Assembly (NCBI GenBank): GCA_951812615.1
Contig: CATOSU010000001.1
Span: 186,001 to 250,000 of the forward strand
DNA: 64,000 nt
DNA from: an uncultured Paracoccaceae bacterium
GTDB lineage: Bacteria; Pseudomonadota; Alphaproteobacteria; Rhodobacterales; Rhodobacteraceae
Reading direction: 5' to 3'
Of the stretch, positions 9,978 through 18,442 are shown piece by piece (position 1 is the first letter of the stretch; each line of letters opens with the position of its first letter). Under the pieces are notes generated by a model. The model saw only the letters and a list, made by a program, of their open reading frames with translations. It was not told the DNA's origin and did not search any database. Position numbers and translations under genes: made by a program.

Positions 9978-10867
9978 TATCCGGTCTCGAATGCCGAGGA
10001 TGCGGATTTGCCCTTTGCGCCCGTCATCACGACCTGTGCCCGCGAGTGCCGGATTTCGTCAAAGATCCGGAGCGAAGACGGCTGGAAATACGCGCCCGGA
10101 GGACCGACCTGTATGAAATTCCCAAGCCGGTCGGCGCCGCGGACGACCATTGCATAGTCGCGCTCACCGACCTGCTGTAGCACATCGGGACGGCAGAACC
10201 GGATCACGCAGCCGATGCGCCGGTCGTCGCTGACATTGGGGCCCGAGCCGTGCACCGTCAGCCCGTGATGCAGAGACATCTGACCGGGTTTCAGTTCGAT
10301 GGAAACCCTGTCCTCCTCGGCGACATCGACCTGTACTTCCTGTCCGCGGCTGAGCAAGTTGTTTTCATCAAACGTGTCATCGTGCGGAAGGATTTCATTC
10401 TTGTGGCTGCCGGCGACGAAATCCATGCAGCCGCTGGCCGGGGTCGCCGGTGACAGCGCAATCCACGCTGTAACAACACCCTGGGTGGCGCCCAGTCCCC
10501 AGTAGGTCAGATCCTGATGCATAGACACGATATGTCTGGTTTTCGGTTCCTTGACGAAAAACTCGCCCGCATAAATCAGGATATCCGGCCCCAGAATGCC
10601 TTCGACCACATCCAGCACCCGCGGATTGGCCGCCAGCCGGTAGGCGACAGGCATCACGCAATGGGAATTCATCCGCTTGTAGGTGTTGAGCGGCAGCGGC
10701 AGACCAGCGTCGAGCCAGTCTTGTTCCATCTGTTCGAATTCGGCGCGCGCGTCTGCCGCTTCTTCGGAGGTGAGCACATCGACAGGAAACAGGTACCCGT
10801 CATCCCAGTATTGTGAAATCTGGGCCTCGGTCAGCCGACCACCGGTCAGGTTTTGCGCATCCAGCAT
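9977..10867 (-). CDS. Phytanoyl-CoA dioxygenase (PhyH) family protein
   Basis: Fe(II)/2-oxoglutarate-dependent dioxygenase of 296 residues. SMHQDLTYWG supplies the HxD half of the iron triad, and HHGLTVHGSGPN the distal His. A downstream Arg in DDRRIGCVIRF is placed to bind 2-oxoglutarate. The start at 10867 is supported by a strong GAGGAGG ribosome-binding site; the longer open frame upstream runs through the divergent regulator and is an artefact. It is first in a coupled operon with an HD-domain oxygenase-like gene and a dienelactone hydrolase gene, and is divergent from a LysR gene. By analogy to PhnY it may hydroxylate an organophosphonate, but this is inference. Confidence 0.85.
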   Translation of the reverse strand: MLDAQNLTGGRLTEAQISQYWDDGYLFPVDVLTSEEAADARAEFEQMEQDWLDAGLPLPLNTYKRMNSHCVMPVAYRLAANPRVLDVVEGILGPDILIYAGEFFVKEPKTRHIVSMHQDLTYWGLGATQGVVTAWIALSPATPASGCMDFVAGSHKNEILPHDDTFDENNLLSRGQEVQVDVAEEDRVSIELKPGQMSLHHGLTVHGSGPNVSDDRRIGCVIRFCRPDVLQQVGERDYAMVVRGADRLGNFIQVGPPGAYFQPSSLRIFDEIRHSRAQVVMTGAKGKSASSAFETG

Positions 10868-10972
10868 GTTCGTTGTCTCCTCCTCAGCAATAGAGGCACG
10901 ATATCCGATCATCGTCAAATCCCAGCACGGCATTGCTTGCGGCTGAGGGTAAGTCTGGCTTAGCCTGCAACC
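10868..10972. promoter_or_regulatory. Divergent promoter region, PhyH operon / LysR gene
   Basis: A 105-base space separates the start of the PhyH operon (minus) and the LysR gene (plus), the usual place for LysR autoregulation and control of the divergent operon. I see no convincing T-N11-A palindrome or sigma-70 boxes by eye, so no specific operator is called. Confidence 0.45.
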
Positions 10973-11848
10973 ATGGCCACCCGCACGCCTTCGCTGAACT
11001 GGCTTCGCGTCTTCGAAGCCGCGGCCCGGACCGAGAGTTTTGCCCGGGCGGCGGCGCAGCTGAACATGTCGGCCGCGGCGGTGAGCCAGCAGGTCAAGGC
11101 GCTGGAAACCCAGCTGGGAATGCCTCTGTTCCGGCGACATGCCCATGCGGTGACGCTGACCGAAGCCGGGCGGGCCTATTTCCCGGTGGTACAGCAATCG
11201 CTGCTGATGCTGGACACGGCTACGTCCGGCCTGTTCGGTGACAGCCAGGAACAACAGTTGTTCCTGCAATCCGTGCTGTTGTTTGCGCAGGGGATCCTGG
11301 CCCCCGCGCTGCCGGCGTTTCACGCAGCCTTTCCCGGGGTCAGCCCGGTCCTGACGACGGCCAATGTGGAGGCCGAGTTTTCACAGCAGTTCTGGGACCT
11401 GCGGATCATATTCGGAAACCCGCAGGCCAAGGGCGAAGACAGCGACCTATTGCTGGGCGAAAACCTGTTTCCGATCGCGTGCCCCGAGATTGCCGCCGCA
11501 ATTTCCGAGCCCGCCGACCTGCTGGACTGGCCGCTGATCGAGGTGACGCCGCACAGGGCAGGCTGGTCCTATGTGCTGAAGGAATTGCGGTTGCCGGCGG
11601 TGGGGGCGCGGTACCGGTTTGCCGACAATACCATAATGGCCTGCGCGCTGGCGTCGGCGGGAACCGGCATTGCGCTGGCACGGTCACCGGCCAGCGACAC
11701 AGCGATGCGGGGCGCGGGGCTGGTCCGGTGTCTGGAGGACGTCAACGTGCCGGGACAGCTGTCCTATCACCTTGTCTATCCCAGCCACGCGTCACTGCGC
11801 CCGGCGGCGCGGGCCTTTCGCGGCTGGCTGCTTGATCATCTGGCCTGA
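10973..11848 (+). CDS. LysR family transcriptional regulator (GcvA-like)
   Basis: 291 residues, the normal LysR length, with an N-terminal winged helix-turn-helix (SFARAAAQLNMSAAAVSQQVKALE read in two halves) and a substrate-binding domain behind it. The opening LNWLRVFEAAART is typical of the GcvA/AmpR-like subgroup. It is divergent from the PhyH-HD-DLH operon and is its likely regulator, responding to the substrate or an intermediate. Its 3' end overlaps the convergent Lrp gene by 13 bases. The specific effector cannot be read from sequence. Confidence 0.88.
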   Translation: MATRTPSLNWLRVFEAAARTESFARAAAQLNMSAAAVSQQVKALETQLGMPLFRRHAHAVTLTEAGRAYFPVVQQSLLMLDTATSGLFGDSQEQQLFLQSVLLFAQGILAPALPAFHAAFPGVSPVLTTANVEAEFSQQFWDLRIIFGNPQAKGEDSDLLLGENLFPIACPEIAAAISEPADLLDWPLIEVTPHRAGWSYVLKELRLPAVGARYRFADNTIMACALASAGTGIALARSPASDTAMRGAGLVRCLEDVNVPGQLSYHLVYPSHASLRPAARAFRGWLLDHLA

Positions 11849-12285
11849 GCGGCCCGGTCGATCCTGGTGCTCAGGTGAATGAGGCTTTCGGAGGAACGCA
11901 CGCCGCGGATTTCGCCAATGCGGTCCAGCGTCTGATCCAGTTCCTCGGTGGTATCGGCGGCCAGCTGAACCAGCAGGTCGAACCGGCCGGACGTCGTGTG
12001 CACGATTTCCACCGCGGACAGCGCCCGGAGCCGGTCCAGCACCTGCGGACCGGTGCGCGGTTCGAAGGTAACCAGCGCCGTGGCCCGCAGCGGCGGGCGC
12101 AGGGCGGCACCGGGTTTCAGGGTGTAACCGGCGATGATGCCGCCACGTTCCAGCCGTTCGATCCGGGCCTGTACAGTGGTCCGGGCAAGGTTCAGCCGGC
12201 GGGACAGGTCGGCTACGGAAATGCGCGCGTTTTCCCGCAACAGATACAGAAGCGCGGTGTCGGTTTCGTCAATTTGTAGTGCCAT
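11836..12285 (-). CDS. Lrp/AsnC family transcriptional regulator
   Basis: 149 residues: N-terminal helix-turn-helix (ENARISVADLSRRLNLART) followed by the RAM ligand-binding domain. I place the start at 12285 (MALQIDETD); the longer open frame runs backwards through the divergent decarboxylase gene. Being divergent from an ornithine/lysine decarboxylase-like gene, it probably controls that gene in response to an amino acid. The intergenic space 12286-12384 should hold both promoters; no clear operator is visible. Confidence 0.88.
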   Translation of the reverse strand: MALQIDETDTALLYLLRENARISVADLSRRLNLARTTVQARIERLERGGIIAGYTLKPGAALRPPLRATALVTFEPRTGPQVLDRLRALSAVEIVHTTSGRFDLLVQLAADTTEELDQTLDRIGEIRGVRSSESLIHLSTRIDRAAQAR

Positions 12286-12384
12286 ACCGGCTAAATTACA
12301 GAAATTCCCGTCATAAAGCCAGATCTGCCGGGTGAAATTGGCACCGCTGCGGCCCAACATCGTCTGAAACCAAAGAGGTATGTG

Positions 12385-13524
12385 ATGCAGACACAGTCCG
12401 GCGTCTGGGCGACGCCCGTTGATCATCTGAACCGAGCGCAGCCGGATCACCCGGTTTTGTACCTGTCGCCCCGTGTTTTGCAGGACACGGCGCACAGGTT
12501 TCAGGACGGGTTTGCCGGGCTGGTGACCTATGCGGTGAAGGCGAACCCGCATCCTGCCGTTCTGGACAATCTGGTTGCCGCGGGGCTGCGGGCCTTCGAC
12601 GTGGCCTCGCCCGCCGAGATGCAGGCGGTGCGGGCGGCCTGCCGGGACGCGGTGCTGCATTACAACAACCCGGTGCGGTCGGAAGACGAGATCGCGCTGG
12701 GCGTTTCCGCCGGCGTGCGGAGCTGGTCGGTCGATGACGCGGACGAGCTGGCCAAGCTGGGCGAAGTGCCCCGCACGGCCGAGGTCGCGGTGCGGTTCAA
12801 GCTGCCGGTGCCGGGGGCGGCCTATGATTTCGGCGCCAAGTTCGGGGCGACACCAGAAGACGCCGTAGCTCTCTTGCGGCGGGTTGTGCAGGCGGGGTTT
12901 ACGCCGTCCCTGACATTTCATCCCGGCACGCAATGCGAAGATGCCCGGGCCTGGGCAATCTATGTCGGCGAAGCGGCACGGATCGCCGGGACCGCCGGCG
13001 TCCGGCTGGCGCGGCTGAACGTGGGCGGCGGATTCCCGGTGAGCCGGGGATTTGGCGACGTGGCGCTGGAAACAGTGTTCGACACGATCCGGTCTGCTGC
13101 AGGCGACGCGTTCGGACCCAAAGGACCGGCGCTGATCTGCGAGCCGGGCCGGGCGATGGTGGGCGATGCGTTTTCACTGGCAACGCGAATCAAGGCGCTG
13201 CGCGGGGACGGCACCGTGTTCCTGAATGACGGGATTTACGGCGGTCTGACGGACATGCGGGACACCGGCCTGACCACCCGCATCCGGGCAATTGCCCCGG
13301 ATGGCACGGTTCGCACGGGCGATCTGAGGCCGCGGGTGATTTTCGGTCCGACCTGCGACAGCCTTGACCGGTTGCCGGACGGGTTGTGCCTGCCTGCGGA
13401 TCTGGGCGCGGGCGATTATGTGCTGTTCGACGGCATGGGCGCCTATTCGCTGGCGCTGAACACCGGGTTCAACGGCTATGGCCTGCGCGAGATTGCGACA
13501 GTTCTGTCCCTCTCTGGACATTGA
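12385..13524 (+). CDS. Ornithine/lysine-type PLP decarboxylase (fold III)
   Basis: 379-residue alanine-racemase-fold decarboxylase of the eukaryotic-type ODC group, which makes putrescine or cadaverine. YAVKANPHP carries the PLP lysine (K52), NVGGGFP the glycine-rich loop, EPGRAM the phosphate-binding motif, and PTCDSLD the conserved catalytic Cys near residue 325. ATG 12385 is preferred over the adjacent GTG 12382 because AAGAGG is then well spaced. The usual HVGSQ motif is read here as HPGTQ. Whether it acts on ornithine, lysine or both is not decided by what I can see. Control by the divergent Lrp gene is likely. Confidence 0.85.
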   Translation: MQTQSGVWATPVDHLNRAQPDHPVLYLSPRVLQDTAHRFQDGFAGLVTYAVKANPHPAVLDNLVAAGLRAFDVASPAEMQAVRAACRDAVLHYNNPVRSEDEIALGVSAGVRSWSVDDADELAKLGEVPRTAEVAVRFKLPVPGAAYDFGAKFGATPEDAVALLRRVVQAGFTPSLTFHPGTQCEDARAWAIYVGEAARIAGTAGVRLARLNVGGGFPVSRGFGDVALETVFDTIRSAAGDAFGPKGPALICEPGRAMVGDAFSLATRIKALRGDGTVFLNDGIYGGLTDMRDTGLTTRIRAIAPDGTVRTGDLRPRVIFGPTCDSLDRLPDGLCLPADLGAGDYVLFDGMGAYSLALNTGFNGYGLREIATVLSLSGH

Positions 13525-13572
13525 CGGGCTGAAGGCTAGTGTCCCGCCTGAGGATCTCCAGAGGGCGCGAAC

Positions 13573-15870
13573 ATGGACAAATTCGGAAAGAGCCAACCTG
13601 TCACCCGGTTCGAGGATGTCAGGCTGCTGACCGGACATGGCAGTTACATTGATGACGCCACGCCGGAAGGTGCGCTGTTTGCCTATGTGTTCCGCAGCCC
13701 GGTGGCGCATGGCACGATCACGGCGCTGGAGCTGGACGACGCGCGCGCGGCCGAGGGCGTTCATCTGGTGCTGACCTGTGCGGATCTGGAGCAGGCAGGC
13801 ATCAATCCGGCGATGGACGGCACGGTGGTCGACAATCGCGACGGAACCAAAGGCGCCGCGCCGGTGCGCCCGATGCTGGCAAAGGACAGGATGCGTTTCG
13901 TGGGCGAGGCCGTGGCGCTGGTTGTGGCCGAAACGCTGGAACAGGCCAAGGATGCGGCCGAGCTGATCTGGTTCGATACCGACGACCTGCCGGCCAAGAT
14001 GGATATTGCGGTGGGGGGCGAAACCATTCACGCCGAAGCGCCGGACAACCGCGCCTTTGACTGGGGCCTAGGAGACGAGGCCGCGGTTCAGGCGGAATTC
14101 GACGCTGCGGCGCGCACCGTCAGCCTCGACGTGGTGGACAACCGGATCATCGCCAATTCGATGGAGCCGCGCGGCTGTTACGCCGAGTGGGACGGAAGCC
14201 GCCTGCATCTGGCCTATTCCGGGCAGGGCGTGTGGGGCATGAAAACGCAGCTTGTCGACAAGCTGGGACTGGACGAAGCCAACGTGCGGGTCACGACGCC
14301 GGATGTGGGCGGCGGGTTCGGCATGAAGGCGATGCCCTATCCGGAGTATTTCGTTGTGGCACAGGCGGCCCGGGTGCTGGGCCGGCCGGTGCGCTGGGCC
14401 TCGGAGCGGACCGAGGCGATGCTGAGCGATCAGCATGGCCGTGATCTGGTGACGCTGGCCGAGCTGGCCTTTGACGACAGCAACAGGATCACTGCCTACC
14501 GGGTGCATAACCGGATGAACATGGGCGCCTATAACAGCCATTTCGCGCAGGCCATTCAGACGATGCTGTTTTCGCGCGTGGTGATGGGGGTTTACGACGT
14601 TCAGAAAGTCTATATGCGGACCGAGGGGTTCTATACCAACACCACGCAGGTGGATGCCTATCGTGGCGCCGGCCGGCCCGAGGCGATTTTCGTGCTGGAA
14701 TGCGTGATGGACCGTGCGGCGCGCGAGCTGGGTGTGGATGGCTGGGACCTGCGGCGGCGCAATTTCATCGCGCCCGACAATTTCCCTTACACGTCGGCGA
14801 CCGGTGAAACCTATGACGTGGGTGATTTCGACCGGGTGCTGACCCGGGTCTGGGACGAAGCGGATGCCGGCGGTTTCGATGCCCGCAAGGCAGCGGATGC
14901 GGACCGGGGCCTGCTGCGGGGTCTGGGGCTGTGCTACTACATCGAGTCCATTCTGGGCGATCCGTCAGAAGGGGCCCGGGTAGAATTCAACGAAGACGGC
15001 ACCGCCTCGATCTTTGTCGGAACGCAGTCGAACGGACAGGGGCATGAAACGGTCTATGCGCAGTTCCTGTCGGATCAGACCGGCATTCCGGTGGAGCAGA
15101 TCCGCGTGGTTCAGGGCGACAGCGACCTGATCGCGCAGGGCGGCGGCACGGGCGGATCGCGGTCGGTCACCAACCAGACCCACGCGACACTGGTTACGGT
15201 GGACAAGATGATCGCCGCATTTACGCCTTACCTGGCGGAGAAGATGGGCGTCGAGGAAGACGCCGTGAGCTTTGACGACGAAACATTCCGCGCGCCGGGG
15301 TCGAACATGACGCCGAGCCTGATGGAGGCCGCTGAAATGGCCCGCGCCGATGGCCGGGCCGAACTGCTGACCCACGAGGCGCGGGCCACCCTGCCCGGCC
15401 GGTCTTATCCGAACGGGGCGCATGTGGCCGAGGTGGTGGTTGATCCCGATACCGGTTTGGTAACGCTTGACCGCTATACCGTGGTCGACGATTTCGGCAA
15501 CCTCATCAACCCGCTTCTGGCCGAGGGTCAGGTACATGGCGGCGTGGTGCAGGGCGTCGGACAGGCCGTGACGGAGCATGTCGGCTATGACGGCGAAGGT
15601 CAGCTGCTCACGGCATCGTTCATGGATTATGCCTTGCCGCGTGCCGCGGACGTGCCCAATATCGGGTTTACCCCCGAACCGGTGCCGTCAACAGCCAACC
15701 CGATGGGCATGAAGGGCTGTGGAGAGGCCGGGACGGTGGGGGCGATGGCGGCGATGGCCAACGCGGTGACAGATGCGCTGTGGGACCGCGGGGTGCGTCA
15801 GGCGGATATGCCGTTTACGCCGCGCAAGGTCTGGGAATTGTTGCAGGATGCGCCTGTCGCGGCTGAGTAA
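13573..15870 (+). CDS. Xanthine dehydrogenase-family molybdopterin subunit, form II CoxL-like
   Basis: 765-residue large subunit of a molybdenum hydroxylase. The active-site loop is AYRGAGR (about residue 362), the signature of form II CoxL-like proteins; form I carbon monoxide dehydrogenase has AYRCSFR. GGGTGGSRSVTNQ is a molybdopterin contact and GMKGCGEAGT near residue 715 holds the base Glu. The start at ATG 13573 is family-like. Unusually, no FAD subunit (CoxM) or iron-sulfur subunit (CoxS) lies next to it in this window. The gene therefore either depends on subunits elsewhere or is an orphan. CO oxidation should not be assumed; many form II enzymes act on other substrates. Confidence 0.88.
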   Translation: MDKFGKSQPVTRFEDVRLLTGHGSYIDDATPEGALFAYVFRSPVAHGTITALELDDARAAEGVHLVLTCADLEQAGINPAMDGTVVDNRDGTKGAAPVRPMLAKDRMRFVGEAVALVVAETLEQAKDAAELIWFDTDDLPAKMDIAVGGETIHAEAPDNRAFDWGLGDEAAVQAEFDAAARTVSLDVVDNRIIANSMEPRGCYAEWDGSRLHLAYSGQGVWGMKTQLVDKLGLDEANVRVTTPDVGGGFGMKAMPYPEYFVVAQAARVLGRPVRWASERTEAMLSDQHGRDLVTLAELAFDDSNRITAYRVHNRMNMGAYNSHFAQAIQTMLFSRVVMGVYDVQKVYMRTEGFYTNTTQVDAYRGAGRPEAIFVLECVMDRAARELGVDGWDLRRRNFIAPDNFPYTSATGETYDVGDFDRVLTRVWDEADAGGFDARKAADADRGLLRGLGLCYYIESILGDPSEGARVEFNEDGTASIFVGTQSNGQGHETVYAQFLSDQTGIPVEQIRVVQGDSDLIAQGGGTGGSRSVTNQTHATLVTVDKMIAAFTPYLAEKMGVEEDAVSFDDETFRAPGSNMTPSLMEAAEMARADGRAELLTHEARATLPGRSYPNGAHVAEVVVDPDTGLVTLDRYTVVDDFGNLINPLLAEGQVHGGVVQGVGQAVTEHVGYDGEGQLLTASFMDYALPRAADVPNIGFTPEPVPSTANPMGMKGCGEAGTVGAMAAMANAVTDALWDRGVRQADMPFTPRKVWELLQDAPVAAE

Positions 15871-16924
15871 GAAACTATTTGGATGGCTCGGACGGCCACT
15901 GCAGTCCGAGCATTCCGCCGAGGCCAAGCCGCGCGGACCGCAGACCCACGTTATCATTCTGGACGGTACGATGTCGTCGCTGGAACGCGGGCGGGAAACC
16001 CATGCCGGTGTGTTCTTTCGCCTGTGCACGGAAATGCGGCCACAGGTGTCGGTGTTCTACGAGGCCGGTGTGCAGTGGCAGAGCTGGCGGGCGACAACCG
16101 ACGTTCTGATGGGCAAGGGCATCAACCGGCAGATCCGCCGGGCCTATGGCTATCTTGCCTCGCGCTACCGGCCGGGCGACAGGATCTTCCTGATCGGCTA
16201 TTCCCGCGGGGCCTATGCGGTGCGGTCGCTGGCGGGGGTGATCGACCTTGTCGGGCTGCTGAAGGCGGAGCATGCCAATACCCGCAACATCCGCACGGCG
16301 TACCGCCATTATCAGCTGTCGCCGCACACGCCCACGGCGCGGGTGTTCCGCGAAACCTATTGTCACGGGGATACGCCGATCGAAATGGTCGGGGTCTGGG
16401 ACACGGTCAAGGCGCTGGGGCTGCGTCTGCCGTTGCTGTGGAGCCTCGCCGAGGCCCGGCATTCGTTTCACGATCACCGGCTGGGGCGCAGCATCCGCAA
16501 CGGGTATCATGCGCTGGCGCTGCACGAGACCCGGCAGGTTTACGAACCGGTGCTGTGGCAGGACAAGCCGGAGTTTCCCGGCCATGTCGAACAGGTCTGG
16601 TTTCCCGGCACGCACGGGGATGTGGGCGGTCAGTTGGGCGGGTTCGAAGCGGCGCGGCCGCTGGCCAACCTGTCACTGGTGTGGATGCTGGAAAAAGCCG
16701 ACCAGCACGATCTGCCGCTGCCGGCGAACTGGAAGGCGCGGTATTTCACCGACGCTGCGGCCCCGTCGATCGGCACTTGGCGGGGATGGTCCAAGGTTTT
16801 CCTGCTGCGCAAACGGCGGGCGGTTGGGCGCTGCGCCTCGGAGCGGTTGCATCCGAGTGCGACACCCGACGACGTTGAAGAGACCGGGCTGCCGGTGGTG
16901 GGGGACTGGCAGGAAGGCGCCTGA
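15848..16924 (+). CDS. DUF2235 (T6SS Tle1-like phospholipase domain) protein
   Basis: 358-residue alpha/beta-hydrolase-like protein of the DUF2235 family. FLIGYSRGAYAVRSLAG holds the nucleophile elbow GYSRG at about residues 117-121, and VGVWDTVKALG and FPGTHGDVGG are the other conserved family blocks. The start at ATG 15848 overlaps the end of the CoxL-like gene by 23 bases, so the two may be co-translated. Some family members are type VI secretion lipase effectors, but there is no immunity gene, VgrG or PAAR gene here, so a housekeeping or unknown hydrolase role is more cautious. Confidence 0.82.
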   Translation: MRLSRLSKKLFGWLGRPLQSEHSAEAKPRGPQTHVIILDGTMSSLERGRETHAGVFFRLCTEMRPQVSVFYEAGVQWQSWRATTDVLMGKGINRQIRRAYGYLASRYRPGDRIFLIGYSRGAYAVRSLAGVIDLVGLLKAEHANTRNIRTAYRHYQLSPHTPTARVFRETYCHGDTPIEMVGVWDTVKALGLRLPLLWSLAEARHSFHDHRLGRSIRNGYHALALHETRQVYEPVLWQDKPEFPGHVEQVWFPGTHGDVGGQLGGFEAARPLANLSLVWMLEKADQHDLPLPANWKARYFTDAAAPSIGTWRGWSKVFLLRKRRAVGRCASERLHPSATPDDVEETGLPVVGDWQEGA

Positions 16925-16930
16925 GACGGG

Positions 16931-17419
16931 TCAGCCGGTGCCGCCATTCAGGGCCATGATGATGCAGGTTGTCGACCCGGTCGCGTAAAGCCGGCCATCG
17001 GCAACCCCGCGGATTTCACCCTGTGCAACACCGGTGGACCGGCCGGCATGGCTGACCACGCCGATGCACTCAACCTCGGTGCCGGGTGGGATCGCGCGGA
17101 TCAGGTTCACCTTGTATTCCAGCGTCGTATAGGTATTCCCGCGGGGCACCTCGGTCATGATCGCGCAGGCCATCGCGCTGTCGAGCACCGCGCCGTACCA
17201 TCCCCCATGCACGGTGCCCATCGGGTTCATGACATGAAACTGCGGCGTACCGCGGAAGGTGACGCGGCCCGGTTCGACCGCGTAGAGGTCATAGCCCAGC
17301 GTCTGGGCCATCGGCGGGCCGGGCAGGATACCGTCGAGGATGCCCCGCATGATTTCCGGCCCCGAAAGGGACTGGATCGTTTCGGCATCAGGAAGGTCCT
17401 GTATCCTCGCTGCGTACAC
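16931..17419 (-). CDS. PaaI family hotdog thioesterase
   Basis: 162-residue hotdog-fold protein. NPMGTVHGGWYGAVLDSAM is the PaaI-type motif with HGG, and the second strand region has TTLEYKVNLIRAI. Members hydrolyse acyl-CoA or phenylacetyl-CoA-type thioesters. It is convergent with the DUF2235 gene, six bases apart, and has no paa genes around it, so the substrate is open. Confidence 0.85.
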   Translation of the reverse strand: MYAARIQDLPDAETIQSLSGPEIMRGILDGILPGPPMAQTLGYDLYAVEPGRVTFRGTPQFHVMNPMGTVHGGWYGAVLDSAMACAIMTEVPRGNTYTTLEYKVNLIRAIPPGTEVECIGVVSHAGRSTGVAQGEIRGVADGRLYATGSTTCIIMALNGGTG

Positions 17420-17480
17420 CTGTGCCCCCTGTCAGCTGAATTCAGCCGCAGGCTAGGGTCCGGCGCGTGCGGTGCAAGCC

Positions 17481-18347
17481 TTACGCGACGTTGCGCAGCC
17501 CGTCGCGGGGCGTGATGCCCAGCGCGATACAGACCTCGCGGGTCAGGTGCGGTTTGTTGAGCGTGTAGAAATGCAGGTTCTCCACGCCCTCCTCCATCAG
17601 GTCGCTACACAATTCCGTGCAGACCGAAATGGCCAGCAGGTCGTGCCGGTCGTCGCGCTCGGCCTTGGCGAAGGCATCGGTCAACCAGTCAGGAATGCGG
17701 GCGCCGCAGCGGGCGGAGAAGCGTTGTGTGCCGGACCAGTTTTCGATCGGCAGGATGCCGGGGATGATCGGCACGTCGATCCCGGCGGCATCACAGGCAT
17801 CGCGGAAGCGCAGGAAGGTTTCCGCCTCGAAGAAGAACTGGGTCAGAACCTCGGTTGCGCCGGCGTCGATCTTGCGCTTGAGCCATTCGACATCGGCCTT
17901 GAGATCAGCGGCCTCGGGGTGCTTGTCCGGGTAGCCCCCGACCCGGATCGAATCCCAGCCTCGGTCGGCCAGCGCGGCGATCAATTCGCAGCTGTTGTCA
18001 AAGCCATCGGGATGGGGTGTGAAGGAGGTGCTGCCCGCCGGCGGGTCACCGCGCAGCGCAACGAGGTCGCGCACGCCTGCGGCGGCAAACCAGTCGGCGA
18101 TCTCCAGCGTTTCCGCGCGGCTGGCATCGACGCAGGTCAGGTGCGCGGCCACTTTCAGCCCGGAGGTTGCCTGCAGGGCCACAACCGCTTCGCGGGTCAG
18201 CTCTCGGGTGGTGCCGCCTGCCCCATAGGTAACGGACACGAAATCGGGGTTCAGCGGCGCAAGCGCCTGAACGGCGTCGCGCAGGCGAAAGCTAGCCTCG
18301 ATGGTGCGGGGCGGAAAAAATTCAAAGGAAATTGCAGGCAGAGACAT
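17481..18347 (-). CDS. metF: Methylenetetrahydrofolate reductase
   Basis: Reduces 5,10-methylene-tetrahydrofolate to 5-methyl-tetrahydrofolate for methionine synthesis; FAD-dependent TIM barrel. Visible motifs are ISFEFFPPRT at the start, SVTYGAGGTTR, AHLTCVDASR, LRGDPP and the C-terminal LHFYTLN. The length, 288 residues, is normal. ATG 18347 (MSLPAIS) is preferred because GGAAC precedes it; an upstream ATG at 18362 would add five residues. It is divergent from metR with a perfect MetR-type site between them, so activation by MetR and homocysteine is expected. Confidence 0.95.
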   Translation of the reverse strand: MSLPAISFEFFPPRTIEASFRLRDAVQALAPLNPDFVSVTYGAGGTTRELTREAVVALQATSGLKVAAHLTCVDASRAETLEIADWFAAAGVRDLVALRGDPPAGSTSFTPHPDGFDNSCELIAALADRGWDSIRVGGYPDKHPEAADLKADVEWLKRKIDAGATEVLTQFFFEAETFLRFRDACDAAGIDVPIIPGILPIENWSGTQRFSARCGARIPDWLTDAFAKAERDDRHDLLAISVCTELCSDLMEEGVENLHFYTLNKPHLTREVCIALGITPRDGLRNVA

Positions 18348-18391
18348 AACGGTTCCGTTCATTTGGGCTGGCCCCTTGTCCCACGTCTGAC

Positions 18392-18412
18392 ATTGTGAAA
18401 CAATTTCATAAT
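18392..18412. promoter_or_regulatory. MetR operator between metF and metR
   Basis: TGAAACAATTTCA at 18396-18408 matches the MetR consensus TGAA-N5-TTCA exactly. The symmetry extends outwards to ATTGTGAAA (18392-18400) against TTTCATAAT (18404-18412), with eight of nine positions complementary. It lies in the 95-base divergent space between metF and the metR-like gene, where control of both directions is expected. Confidence 0.85.
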
Positions 18413-18442
18413 TCTCAAGATCAACATGAGTGAAATAGGATT

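Noticed and set aside
13573-15870. Carbon monoxide dehydrogenase (form I)
   Set aside because: The active-site loop is AYRGAGR, not AYRCSFR, and the partner subunits are absent.
15875-16615. 246-codon frame antisense to the DUF2235 gene
   Set aside because: Shadow frame; the DUF2235 product on the other strand has clear motifs.
15848-16924. Type VI secretion effector reading of the DUF2235 gene
   Set aside because: No VgrG, PAAR, Hcp or immunity gene nearby; the domain alone does not show an effector.
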